Source: Cololabis saira
Lineage: Eukaryota; Chordata; Actinopteri; Beloniformes; Belonidae
Direction: 5' to 3'
DNA length: 64,000 nucleotides
Assembly: GCF_033807715.1 (NCBI RefSeq)
Contig: NC_084591.1
Location: 30,616,090-30,680,089 of the forward strand
The first letter of the stretch is position 1; every line of letters begins with the position of its first letter. Under the pieces are notes generated by a model. It had not been told where the DNA came from and ran no database searches. It worked only from the letters and a program-made list of their open reading frames with translations. This document shows, piece by piece, positions 11,658 to 24,371 of the stretch. Both the position numbers and the translations under genes were made by a program.

Positions 11658-12156
11658 TAGTGATGCACCGATTGTTCGGTAACCGAAATTGTTCGGCCGA
11701 AAATGGCAAAAAAAACACTTTCGGTGTTCGGTGGGAAGTGGGAAAAAAAACGAACAATCAATAACGGCGTTGTTATATAAGGAAATAGACTGGCCGCTCC
11801 CGTACTGGTTGCGCACCACAAACATAAATCGTTGGCCAACCAAAAAGTAACCACATAAGAATTTTACCTAACATTCACCAGGAGGTGGAACCAACATAAT
11901 GCTGGGAAATTAAAAAATGTTCAGTTTTTTATGTTCAATAAATATTTTTCTACCTTGTAATTTTGTAAAAGATTTTTTTCTTTGAAAAGCATGCCTAAAT
12001 CAAATTTATTTGATTTATGCAATGGTGAAAAAATTGGCAAAATAAATGAAAAACTGCGAAGAACCATGTTTGGTATTGTTCGGTATTCGGCCAAGTGTTT
12101 ATTATTATTTTCGGTTTCGGGTTTTGGCCACAAATTTTCATTTCGGTGCATCACTA
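11658..12156. mobile_element. hAT-type MITE, 499 bp, nested
   Basis: Terminal repeats TAGTGATGCACCGA and TCGGTGCATCACTA are perfect inversions. The flanks carry the exact 8-bp direct repeat TTTAGCAG (11650-11657 and 12157-12164). Subterminal TTCGGTAACCGAAA and TTCGGCCGAAA motifs recur at both ends. No transposase is encoded. It inserted into the outer hAT element upstream of the BED fragment. Confidence 0.92.
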
Positions 12157-12198
12157 TTTAGCAGTTGCATTGTTTAGAGCGGACATATGTGGGTGAAG

Positions 12199-12470
12199 AT
12201 GGCTGAAAACGAAAGTCCCACAACTGTTCCAGAACATGACACAGGGGAACGTTCTGAAAAGAGGAGCCGTGTCGGCTGTGTGGAAATTCTTTAAAAAAAG
12301 TGCTTTAAAAAAGACGACGTCCAACAAACAACAATCATCTGCAAGTGTTGTAAAGCTAAAGTTGTAGCCGCGGGAGGCAACACTAGTAACTTGCTCCACC
12401 ACCTCAGCCGCAAACATGTGATAAAATATCAAGAATGCATGAAGCTGAGATCTGCGTCCACCACGTCTCC
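12199..12470 (+). pseudogene. BED-type zinc finger fragment of hAT transposase
   Basis: BED fingers are the DNA-binding N-termini of many hAT transposases. Starting at ATG 12199 (MAENESPTTV), and with one frame change near 12265-12295, the sequence reads a W-K-F-F block and then ICKCCKAKV, a cysteine pair spaced C-x2-C. After it comes LLHHLSRKH, which gives H-x4-H. These are the expected metal ligands in the expected order. The frame is cut by the Tc1 element at 12475, and nothing resembling the catalytic domain follows on the other side (14067-14429). Confidence 0.7.
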
Positions 12471-12475
12471 AGGTA

Positions 12476-14064
<1,589 letters not shown>

Positions 14065-14451
14065 TAACATTAGAAGTGCGGTAGAAAAGTCAAGTCAGAC
14101 AACACAAAGTATTTAAGTGTTGTCTGACTGATTCTCTCACTTCATTAGAATCATAAGTGCCGCCACCTCATTGTAAACGGCATAATTTTGTGAGGCCATG
14201 CAAACCTGTATTTATACTAGTGTGGACATTGTTTTTCTACAATATTTCCTCCTCATGACAGTAAAATAGGCCATTCTAAGCCATTTACTGCAGCAATTCC
14301 TTTCCAAATCATTAGAAAATGTGTATGTTGTGAATGAAAAAAAAAATACTGTGATACTGTATACCGTGAAACCGATATAATTTTGAAAAATACTGTGATA
14401 TAAATTTTTGGTCATACCGCCCATCACTACTTTTTTTTTAACCTCTCTTAA

Positions 14452-17400
14452 ATGAATTATTTTAAAGTGGGGAAGCTGAATGTAAACGGTGCCAGGGTGG
14501 CAGAGAAACAGGCTTTGGTTTTTGACGTAGCAAGGAGGAAGAATATTGATGTATCTTTTCTACAAGAGACACACAGTGATGTAGGCAGTGCAAAGGTGGT
14601 TCTGAGCCACCATAGGTCTGCAAGTCGGGGGGTAGGACTCCTGCTGTCCCGGTCCTCACTCCTTCCTCAATAGAAGTAGTAGCACATAGAACCAGGGAGA
14701 TATATATTTAGTAAAGGCACTTTTTGAAGAACGAACACTGCTTTTTATCAATATTTATGCCTCGAATAATGGAGCAGAGAGGAAGAGCTTCTTAGCAGGA
14801 GTAAGTGAAAAACTGAACAGCTGTTCATCGAATTATTTTTTAAATTTGGATGGGGATTTTAATTGCACAGAAAATAGTTTCTTAGACAGAAACCACACAG
14901 AGCCTCATCTGAGGTCCCAACATGCACCGAGGCAGCTGGTCCACTCTCATGGTCTTGTGGATGTGTGGAGGCGGATGCACACAGACTGCCGTCAGTACAT
15001 GCTCTCACCTAGGTGAAGGGAAAATTTCTATGGCTAGACTGGATCGGTTCTATGTTTTTAAGAATCATTTTAATGTATGCAAAGGTTGTCGCATTACGCC
15101 AGCTGGTTTTACAGATAATTTTTTATTTGGATGTAATGTGTTTATAAAAAATATTTTACCTAAAAGTCCTTATTGGCATTTTAACTCTGTTTTACCGTTT
15201 GATAAGGTTTTTAGAGAGGTTTTTATTTTTTTTCTGGAATAGTTTTAGACATAGAAAAAAATTATTTTGAATGTCTTAGGCAGTGGTGGGACCATGACTT
15301 TAATGAAACTTCTATGCCAACAGTATACACTCAATGTATTTTAGAGAGCTGGAGAGTGAGATCGTGGACTTGGAAACATTGTGTACACATTAAATCAAGG
15401 ATATGTTGAAATTCTCAAGTCCAAAGAAATGGCCTAAGAGACCTGCTGGGTACCAAAGTACAAGGCGCATTGGTAAGGTCACGGATCCAGAATATAGCGG
15501 AGATGGAAGCCCCCTCCAGCTTCTTCTTCAGCCTGGAAAAGCAGAATGCAAAATGGAAATATATACATTTGTTTTTAAGTGATGCGGGGCAGGAGATAAC
15601 AGAGCCTGGCCAGCTCAAAAAATATGCCACAGGGTTGTACTCCAAACTCTATTCAAGTGAATATGAGGAGAGGAGAGAACTACTAGAAGATCTCTGTGGT
15701 GCCCTGCCCCAAGTCTTAGAGGCCACAAACAACCTCTTTGACAGGCCGCTCCAAGAGCTGGAGCTGCACGCCGCCCTGACAAAGATGCAGGGACGGCGGG
15801 CTCCAGGCCTGGACAGCCTTACTGTGGAATTTTATAAGGCCTTCTGGGATGTTTTATCAGCTGACATGATGGAGGTTTTTAATGAGAGCTTGGCCGAAGG
15901 CTCATTACCAGTGTCCTGTGGTAGAGCGGTTGTGACCCTCTAGCCCAAAAAAAGGTGATCCTCAGGACATCAAGAACTGGCGCCCTGTGTCACTCCTCTG
16001 CACAGATTACAAGATTTTATCAAAAGTGCTGGCTACGAGGCTGGGGGAGGCGCTGGAGCAGGTCACCCACCATGACCAGACCTACTGTTTACCCGGTAGA
16101 TCGATGGTGGACAATGTCCACTTAATTTGAGATGTTTTGGACATCTCCAACCTTTTAGGGCTTAACACTGGTTTGATTTCGCTGGACCAGGAAAAGGCAT
16201 TTGACCCTGTTGAACACTGCTTCCTCTGGAAAACTATGGAGAGGTTTGTGTTCCACATGAGTTTTATTGCCAAGATCCAGGCATTGTACGGAGACATTGA
16301 GTCTGAAGCTGAACGGCAGTCTGTGTGCTCCTTTCAGGGTGTGTAGAGGCGTCCGGCAGGGCTGTGCTATGTCCGGCATGCTCTATACACTCACCCTCGA
16401 ACCCCTCCTGCAAAATACGCTCAAGTATTGATAGTTTGGTTTTAGCTGGTTTTAATAGGAAAATAGTTTTATCCACTTATGCCAACGATGCCATTGTAAT
16501 GATAAAATCAAAAAGGTGTCAACATTTTAAATAACCTGATTGATTCTTTTTATGTTTTATCAGCTCCAAAAGTAAATTGGCATAAAAGTGAAGCCCTCGC
16601 TGTCGGTAAGTGGGGTGGGAGTCTCCCAGTACTACCCCAGAACTTATAATGGAAGAAATCGGGTAGAAAATATTTAGGAGTCTTTCTAGTAGAGAAAAAC
16701 GTAGTCCAACAGAACTGAGAGGACGTACCATAAAAAATTGAAAACAAAATAAAAAATGGAAATGGTTACGGCACAAATTAATGTGTCTGGAGGCGCTACC
16801 GGGACTACTGGACAAGATCCAGATTTTATTAGTTAATTTCTTCTGGGACAACAAACACTGGGTATCGAAGGGGGTTTTATCTTTGACAAGAGAGGAGGGG
16901 GGACAGGGCCTCATCCACTTGACCAGTAGAACTGCCTTTAGAGTCCAGTTTGTTCAAAGGTTTTTAACAGGTCCGACAGATCTGGCCAGCTGCATGTTCA
17001 GACAAGTTTAATGGGGCTCCTCCATTTTATGTAAGGGTTTTTAAAGCATGGGGCCTTTTTAAAAGCTGTTCAGATGGGAGCTCTAACTCTTTGTTCTGGC
17101 TTTTACACCAACTGGTGATTCATGGTGCCAGACTGGACATCTCCTTGGAGACCATGCCGGGCCTGACCGCAGCACTGCTTCGCTCCAGGATGCTGAAGCT
17201 CACCCTGAAATGATTTTTAATTTTTTTATCGAGTGTGAGAGACTTTTAAATTTCCACACTCTTTTAACTCAAGTTTTTAGTTCATTTATGGTTATAAAGA
17301 AAGAAAAGAGAAAAAAAGAAGTAGCAGCTCCTCAATTTTGTTTCTGGCACAGCAAAGCTGGCCATTTACGTGTCCAGAGGGAACAAGTAGAGGAGCAGCC

Positions 17401-17520
17401 AGGTCAGGACGCAGCCTCAGTGTGTCGCTGCAACCCCTGCTGCAGACTGAGGCTGGAGTTTGAGTTTTATAAAATGTCCGGTAACATACAAACTTTAAAA
17501 AAATACATGGTGCCATGATG
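14452..17520 (+). pseudogene. Tx1-like LINE ORF2 (AP endonuclease plus reverse transcriptase), decayed
   Basis: ORF2 nicks the target and copies the LINE RNA. The start ATG 14452 gives MNYFKVGKLNVNGARV and VSFLQETHSD, the first apurinic-endonuclease motif. LDGDFNCTEN and LVHSHGLVDVW follow after a frame change near 14670. The RT starts around 15770 (GRRAPGLDSLTVEFYKAFW), then NWRPVSLLCTDYKILSKVLA and SLDQEKAFDPVEH (motif A). Motif C reads LSTYANDAIVMI, so the catalytic YADD is YAND here. In-frame stops (for example TAG at about 15941 and TGA at about 16128) and several frameshifts are present. A conserved C-terminal cysteine cluster (SVCRCNPCCRLRLEFEF) lies near 17430. The neighbouring hAT ends only about 20 bp upstream of the start. 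Confidence 0.85.
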
Positions 17521-17574
17521 ATGTTTTATGCACTGTTGAAGACAACCGCATTTTACATTTCACTCAGTTCTTAA

Positions 17575-18639
17575 AAGGAACCCTGGTTATTAAGACTTGT
17601 AGTCCCTAATTAGCCACAATTGTTCTCTTATGCTAAAATATTTTGTTAGAAACACATAAAATAATCTAATTGCTTTAAAAATCTACAATGTTTATCACAT
17701 ATTTTGACCTGCGGGAGGCGCCATGTTTTACTTGCGCAATGCATTCTGGGGGCGATGACGTACAACGGTGGCTCTGGGAAGATAAGCCGCGTTGGTTTAA
17801 CTGGGACAGGTATCTAAAACATAGATGAGCAGCACTCTCCCGGCCGTGGAGGCTGACGAGGGAGCCCATAAGACGTCTCGGTTCAGGCAAACTGGATCAA
17901 AGTTCTGTGATGCACGGGAGATCTGCAAAAATGATCAAAGTCGTGCGCATTTTACCAGTGCATTAGGCTACGGCGTCAACGGCGTAGGCTCCTGCGTAGA
18001 CGGCGTAGGCTACGCCGTCTACGCAGGAGCCTACGTAGTCGGCGTAGCCGTGGCTCTATGAGCCTGCAGCGCACCGCCATCCGCTCTCCGCTCTCGCCGG
18101 GATGGAGCAGCGGTGGGGAGGATGCAGGTTTGGGTGGGCATAGCCCACCCCTGCCCACCCTAAAACCGGCTTCGGGGCTGGGTCCACCGTTTGATGACAG
18201 ACCAGAGGCTGAGGGGACTGGCCCGGGACTTTGACGAAACGGGAGGCGCAGACTTCGCGTCAAATAGGCAAGAACATCTTTATTTAATTTAATGTCGCCA
18301 GATCTGGCTGGGGTTTTTATTGTAGCATCGGCTATCTGCTAGTTGAAACGTGTGGTCGGTTAGTCTATCTGAGTTTTATGGTGTTTTTATAGTTCATGCT
18401 GTATGGTGCGGCACTTTTTTTTATTTCTTTTTTGTCAAAACAGTGTACGGGGGTTAGCAGGAGCCACCGTCTGACGTCACTACCCAGAATGTAAACAACA
18501 ATGGCGACCTACATGTTAAATTATATTTTCAAATTTTATAAAAACGAAGACATCAACAAGGTTTTTTATATCACATTGTTATAATTGATACCAACATTTA
18601 TCTTTTAAGACCTACATGTCTTAATAGCCAGGGTTCCTT
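17575..18639. mobile_element. TTAA-type foldback element (Kolobok/T2-like), 1065 bp
   Basis: The ends AAGGAACCCTGGTTATTAAGACTTGTAG and CTACATGTCTTAATAGCCAGGGTTCCTT are inverted. Both are flanked by TTAA (17571-17574 and 18640-18643). The inverted arms continue patchily inward: CATTCTGGG...GATGACGTACAACGGTGGCTC on the left matches GAGCCACCGTCTGACGTCACTACCCAGAATG on the right. The TTAA plus AGGAA edge resembles the T2/Kolobok motif; piggyBac also uses TTAA but normally has CCC/GGG tips. No transposase is visible. It splits the 3' UTR of the Tx1-like LINE. Confidence 0.72.
17983..18035. repeat. 53-bp near-perfect palindrome
   Basis: Arms of 26 bases (17983-18008 and 18010-18035) are exact reverse complements around the single base 18009. 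The central part is GACGGCGTAG/CTACGCCGTC. It lies in the middle of the TTAA-type element and shares the CTACGGCGTAGG motif with the foldback MITE family described elsewhere in the window. It should form a strong hairpin or cruciform. Confidence 0.95.
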
Positions 18640-18769
18640 TTAAAAAGTTGAAAAGTTGTGGAAAAAATAAGTGTTTTTTTAAATGTGTTGTTTTTAAAAT
18701 AGTGCTTTAACTGAAAACTGTACATGTGTAAAATAAAGTTGAGTTAAAAATAAAAAAACTCTCCTTTTT

Positions 18770-20575
18770 TTTCTTTTTCAATCAGTTCACAGATGTCAGA
18801 GTATGTTACGTGAGCCGTCAGCTAATGGGAAAGCCCAATGTGGCCATAGCTAGTGACATAAAGCCTGTTTATTCTGAAACAGAAGTGCAGGAGAGTTTAT
18901 TTTGTTTTCAAATCCGAGGTGGACAGTTATTACATTTAGTTTCATTAGTGTTTCTCCCTTGACTCAGTGTAGTTATCAAGGTAATGTATGTGGCTCTTCC
19001 TGTTTAGACGAAAATGGATTTGCGCTGCATTAGCAGATGAGGCAGGTAAATTACATTATGTTTGCCAATGTGATCTTAATGTCAGAGATTCTGGGATGGA
19101 TAAGCCTTGTAAGCAACTGCTCGTGTCCACCACTTCAAAGCTGATCCGTCTCTTTTGGTAATAACCTAGACTAATGGAGACGGTCTGCTTTTCCTGTAAA
19201 CACTAAAACCCTTAAAGAGTTATCTTTTTAACTTCTGAATTTGTTGGTGCAAAATGTACCCGTTGTTAGATATTAGAGGGACAAAGAAATGAAAGTCAGT
19301 GAATTAATAAGTGAACCCTAAGGCTGAGTGAGTGACACGAAGGACGATGTCTTCTTGAAACAGAATAAAAGAACATTAAATCACCAGCATTTTCACAAAT
19401 CTGTTGAAACCTCGTCCTCATGCTAACCTCGTCCTCATGCTATCTCTTGAGATTTGCTCTTCTGCAAGTGTGGGTGGGTGTGTGTTTGTGTGTAATGTCT
19501 GTTTGAAATGTGTTTGCAGGCGACATAAACAAGACGCATCAGGTGCATTTTTATAAGCATAACTTCCATTCCAATAACCTGTCAGAACATAGTCCCTTAA
19601 ATAAAAATAAAGATGTTCTTTATTTCACAGTTTCAGATCTAAGATGCAACCACAAATGGGGAGTCACAATGCACCCAGACCAAGTCTGCTCCTGCCTCGC
19701 TCATTTTTATTAACCTTTGGTCTAATGTAGATGTGAGTTATACATAGGGATGGATATCAATTACTGGTGCTTGATAGGTACCAGTTTCAGACTGATATTA
19801 AAGTATTGATAAACTGTGGAGCAAGCGATTTACATTATTGGCACTGGTGAGATCTAAAGTCGTTCTAACAGTCCACCTAATGATGATTAAGCTGGCGGTA
19901 TCAGAGTAGATGCAGTCGCATTCAGTAATATTACGCACAGCAAAACATTCTGGGTTTTAAATCAATTCTAAAAATTGTTATAGTATATAAATGTAAACAA
20001 ATTTATAGATTGAATTTTCTAGATCTTAGTTCACGTGTCAGAGCCACAAAGTGAGACGAACATGTCAGGAGAAACCTCCTGCGATGGGAGTCCATAGTTA
20101 CTGTAGGTGGTTTTTGTGAGTGATAGGGATGGAAGACCAAAGGAGCTTATCAATGCTTCCTAAAAACGATCAAATATTCCATCAAATAAAATTCAAACTG
20201 ATATTCATCTAGAGAGAATCTTCATGAGATACTGGGAATTGAGAGAACCCAAATCCAGCCCATTATTCATCTGCAGATGAGGGGGTAAAAAATAACAAAA
20301 TTTCAAACTGCTTTCTGTAGAATTACTATAAAAGAGAAGCAGCTTCTTTACTCTTGAGAGTCAAGCAGTTAAGTTATGTATTAATTTAAATTGCTGCATG
20401 TTAATTTGCTGATCTACATTTCAACGTGAAAGTTGTTTTGAACTTGAATATCTGATTATGTATTGCTTATGATTTATATTTTAAACCAACATTTTCAAGG
20501 ATGGTCTGTAGGCAGACCAGTAATGTTAGGCTTTGATGCATTTTACATTGTCCCATTGATCCCAGCTGTGTTAGG
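18770..20575. other. no gene recognised
   Basis: Mostly unique-looking AT-rich sequence. A block at 19745-19815 (AGGGATGGATATCAATTACTGGTGC...) faintly resembles the edge of a hAT element, but no matching right end or target duplication was found. No coding sequence can be supported. Confidence 0.5.
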
Positions 20576-21582
20576 CTGTGTTATTATTCCATATACCTTT
20601 GTACATTTCGAAATCATGGACAGTACTGGCTGAAGTTACAGCAAGAGGTTTCAACTTTGGCTTTGGCTACACTGGGAGCACGACTGCCCAGCTGACTGAG
20701 GACCCACAACAACAGTCAGGACCCCGAGTGTCCGGGACGGCCAAAGGCCTTTTTTTTCTGTGACTGTATCAACATGCATCTTCACATAAGATCCCCCATG
20801 GCCTCCTGGATTACCCTGCTCATTATTGCTCTGCTTACTTTGACCCAGCCCCCCGGCGATACTAACAGACTTTTGCACAGGCCTGCAACAGCCACCTATG
20901 GTGTTGGTACGTTGGGCTTCCATCTATTGTGAAGAGATGCTACCACTTTCTGGATCACAAAAAATGCAGGAACTCCCAGACTGTCGGTGTCACTCTCCCC
21001 ACTGTATTCCTTTGTATTATTGCAGCATGTCATTGACTTCCCCCTTTCTATTACCTGCCAAATTATCCAAGAAAGACAAAAGCTTTATTCCAAAATCACA
21101 CTTTGTCTCTGGTCTCAGGCGTATTTTAATTGTTCTTATTTTACCTATCTCAGGAAATATTCATCCCAACCCCGCCCCGGCTACTTTTAATCATACTGTC
21201 CCTACTTTGTCATTTAATGATTTCTGTGACCGCACTTCTATGGGCTTCCTACACATTAACATCTGTAGCCTGCTACCAAAACTTGACCTGCTGAAATCAT
21301 GGGTTCACACTATTACTCCTGATGTCCTTGCTATTTCTGAATCTTGGCTCAGGAAAAGTATTGTCAATCCTGTCATCTCCATCCCAGGTTATAATATATT
21401 TCGCCAGGACAGAGCTACTTAAGGAGGTGGTGTAGTTTTGTATGTCAAAGATCACCTGCAATGCACTATTTCACTGTCAAAATCTGTTCTTAAGCTGCTT
21501 GAACTGCTAGTGTTAAAGATGAAACTGTCTAATATTTTTTCTCTCTCTGTTGCTGTCTGCTATAGACCTCCCTCTGCCCCAC

Positions 21583-22005
21583 TGTGAGGAACCAGAGCGG
21601 CCTCCCCACATACAAGGGGACAAGGAGAAACTGACCTGGGTGATGAGGTGTGAAAAAAACCTTGCAGAGCGTAGAATGCCAAAAAAATAAGGCTTTTTAT
21701 TTTATGTAAAAAACAGATATACAGGCGGAAGGCAAAGTCCGTATTCTTAAAAATGGCACAAAGGGGCATAGCCTCTCAGCAAGCTATCTCAAATCAGCAG
21801 ACCCCTCTTCTGGTATGCAGGGGCTGTTTATAAACCCAGGCAGGGTGGAGAGGTTGATTGGACACAGGTGTGCCACAATCAGCAGAACCAGGCACACCTG
21901 TGTGCTGCTCCCTTGCAGACCACGCCCAATCCTCCACTCTGCCACACACATTAAAAAAAAAGTCTGGTGATGGTGAGAAGGGGAGGGGTTGCTCACTTTC
22001 TCACA
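21583..22005 (-). mobile_element. solo LTR, 423 bp, minus strand
   Basis: The insert begins TGTGAG and ends CTCACA, the inverted TG...CA edges of an LTR. It is flanked by the 5-bp direct repeat CCCAC (21578-21582 and 22006-22010). Read on the minus strand it has a TATA box (TTTATAAA, 21827-21834) and, 130 bp downstream, a polyadenylation signal (AATAAA at 21701-21696), the U3-R-U5 order expected. No internal retroelement sequence, primer-binding site or second LTR is present, so it is a recombined solo LTR, probably Gypsy-like by duplication length. It interrupts the L2 endonuclease domain. Confidence 0.82.
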
Positions 22006-22876
22006 CCCACTATGCTCTCTAACTGTCAACTTCTGGCCCTGCACATCTCCTCTGAGTTCATATTTTTGGGTGATCTTAACTGGGACATGACTAACCCCCC
22101 TGACTTGGTTATTCAACAATTTGATGCCCTAAACCTCTTCCAAATCATTTCAGAGCCAACCAGACTTAACCTGAAATCTACTTCTTCTGCTACATTGATA
22201 GATGTCATCCTCACAAATGCCCCCTCTAATTATAAATCTGGTGTTTTTAGTCAGGATATGAATGATCACTGTGCTATTGGTTGCATACGCTCTGGCTTTA
22301 CAGCTAAACGTCCCCGTGTGACTGTATCTAAGTGCAGAGGTGGAAAAAGTACAAAAATATTGTACTTAAGTAAAAGTACAAATTTTCTGCTTGAAAATTA
22401 CTTAAGTAAAAGTAAAAAGTACCCATTAAGAACATTACTTAAGTAAAAGTATAAAAGTACCTCAACTTAAATATAATAAAGTACCAAAAGTACATGGTGT
22501 AAAATGTACTTAAGTACAAAAGTAAAAAGTAAAAAGTACAAAGTACAAAATTCAAAGTACAAAATTATTTTAAAAAGGATTGCAAAGAAATGAAGAATCC
22601 AAGAATTTGCTTACAACTCTAAATAATGGTGATATTATTCTGACCCCTTTAGCGTTTGTCTCCATTACCCCATTTTAATTTCTCCCTTTGCTCGTCACTG
22701 CTGCTGTACCCCATTGGCCCCGCTGACAGGTCCACCCCCAGCCTGTATATGCAGTGACAACATTAAGCAACCCCAGCTGATAAAGGATGAGACTTTTGAA
22801 CTTTAAATGCCAAAACCACCTTAGAAGGGGTGGAATCAAAGAATGGTGCGCATGGACACGCGTCGGCTGCCGCTCA

Positions 22877-22969
22877 AGGCTGATTTACGGTTCCGCGTTA
22901 CACCAACGCAGGGCCCGTACCCTACGGCGAGGCTCTGCGTCGATTTAACACGGAACCATAATTCAGGCT
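22877..22969. mobile_element. foldback MITE copy A, 93 bp
   Basis: Ends AGGCTGATTTACGGTTCCGCGTTA and TAACACGGAACCATAATTCAGGCT are inverted and almost meet, so most of the element folds on itself. TCA occurs on both flanks (22874-22876 and 22970-22972), consistent with a 3-bp target duplication as in PIF/Harbinger. It is shorter than copy C (131 bp). Confidence 0.75.
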
Positions 22970-23094
22970 TCAGTCCTCATCGGGACGCGACGGTGGTTCC
23001 TCCGGCCTTCCGGCCCGCCTCTGCGGCGCAACTCTCCCGGGAGCTGCGGCTCCTTCTCGGTATATTCACGCGCCCCCCTTCCTTCCCGTCCGCC

Positions 23095-23188
23095 TTATGG
23101 TTCCGCGTTAAATCGACGCACACCTGTGCGTCGCCGCGTACACTACGCCGTAGCTCTGCGCCGGTGTAACGCGGAACCATAAATCAGC
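23095..23188. mobile_element. foldback MITE copy B, left end truncated
   Basis: From TTATGGTTCCGCGTTAAATCGACGCA to GTGTAACGCGGAACCATAAATCAGCC the sequence is the same family as copy A, with internal ACGCCGTAG motifs. The left tip (AGGCTGA) is missing. It lies 125 bp from copy A in the same hAT element, so the two could also be the arms of one larger derivative. Confidence 0.7.
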
Positions 23189-24371
23189 CCCCGCTGTGCT
23201 GTTCTTTAATTTGTAGCGAGTAACGACCTGTCCAATTTTAAATATAGCGGATTAAAAGTACGATTTTTTTCCTTGAAAATGTAACGAAGTAAAAGTAAAA
23301 GTACAGAAAAATGAAAGTATCAATAAAAGTACAAATTCTCAAAAAATCTTACTTAAATACAATAACGAAGTACTTGTACTTCGTTACTTTACACCACTGT
23401 CTAAGTGCTCCTTGAAAAGGTTTAACCTGTAAGCCTTTCCCCCCGACGATGCTGCAGTAAACTGGGATAGAATCAGCACTTTCTCTTCTATTGATGATGC
23501 CTGGTCCTACTTCAAATCCACCTTTGGCCAGATCATCAACAAACACGCTCCACTTATAAAGTTACAGATTAAGAACCGCCTCAGCCCTTGGTTTCCCTGT
23601 GATCTGGCTACTTTAATCTGCCGGAAAAACACCTTATGGCGGAAATCCAGGTCCTCCCAGGCTCCTTTCGATTGGCTGGCCTTCCGGCAATGTAGTAACA
23701 AATGCATCCAGGCAGTCAGAAAAGCCAAAATTTCTTATTTCTTTGATAAATTTGCATCCTGTGGCTCTGACGCTAGAAATTTCTGGAAAACTGTTAAGTC
23801 CATGGAAAACAAGCTCACTCCCCCCATTTCCCCAGCGTGAGGACCTTTGATGAGACTGTGGTCACCGGTAAGTCTTTCATGGCCTCGCTTCTCAACTAAC
23901 ACTTCGTCAGTGCAGCTCATTTCCTCTCTGCTTCGCCTTCCTCCACTACTGTTCTATCTCCATCACCTGTGACTTCCACATCTGGCACCTTCTCCTTCAA
24001 ACCCATCATGACCCCGGAAGTCCTAGAGGAGTTCACCAAACTGGACTCTAACAAGTCAGCTGGCTCTGATGGGCTCGCTCCCATGTTTTTAAAAGCTGCT
24101 GCTCCTGTAATAACTACTGTCAAAATGTAGAAATAAACACATAGAATAAGTAAACAGCTCCTGTCCATTAGATTATGTTGTTATTGTTTATTAACTGTCC
24201 TGTGATAGATAACAGATAAAGATGACAGATTATGACAGATTTGTGTAATTTCGTCTCAATGTCAGTTTCATGTTAAAATACTAATCGTGATGTGTGAGGT
24301 ATATGGGCATAAATACATTAAATACATTTTTGTTCTAGAGAGAAAGTGCACTTGCATGTTGTGACAGGTGC

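Larger units (their letters stand above)
22335..23399. mobile_element. hAT-type non-autonomous element, 1065 bp
   Basis: The left end CAGAGGTGGAAAAAGTAC and right end GTACTTCGTTACTTTACACCACTG are imperfect inversions (CAGWGGTG tips). The exact 8-bp direct repeat TCTAAGTG flanks it (22327-22334 and 23400-23407). The subterminal regions are packed with AAGTACTT/ACTTAAGTAAAAGTA motifs, a dense array typical of transposase binding sites. The middle is GC-rich and contains two foldback MITE copies. No transposase is encoded. It lies in the L2 ORF. Confidence 0.88.
20576..24125 (+). mobile_element. L2-like LINE, 3'-truncated and split by two insertions
   Basis: This non-LTR retrotransposon retains its leader, endonuclease domain and the first part of the reverse transcriptase. 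It then stops in the middle of RT at about 24125. A solo LTR (21583-22005) and a hAT element (22335-23399) interrupt it, and the coding sense resumes on the far side of each. The left edge is approximate. The L2 assignment rests on motif style (LHINICSLLPKLDLL, GDLNWDM, NKSAGSDGL). The copy cannot transpose. Confidence 0.72.
20774..24125 (+). pseudogene. L2-like ORF (endonuclease and partial reverse transcriptase), broken
   Basis: From ATG 20774 the frame reads a hydrophobic leader-like stretch (ASWITLLIIALLTLTQPPG), then a stop (TGA near 20931) and a frame change before SKKDKSFIPKSHFVSG. A segment resembling a 2A-like motif (SGNIHPNPAP, 21150-21179) precedes the endonuclease: GFLHINICSLLPKL, DVLAISESWL, and a TAA at 21419-21421 just before GGGVVLYVKDHL. 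After the solo LTR come FIFLGDLNWDM and ATLIDVILTNAPSNY with the DHCAIG block. After the hAT come PWFPCDLATLICRKN, a lysine-rich helix, and LEEFTKLDSNKSAGSDGLAP, the start of the RT fingers. The frame then ends. The palm motifs (including YADD) are absent. Confidence 0.72.

Noticed and set aside
19745..20130. Possible hAT edge AGGGATGGATATC with a second AGGGATGG downstream
   Set aside because: The two AGGGATGG copies are in the same orientation, and no target duplication was found.
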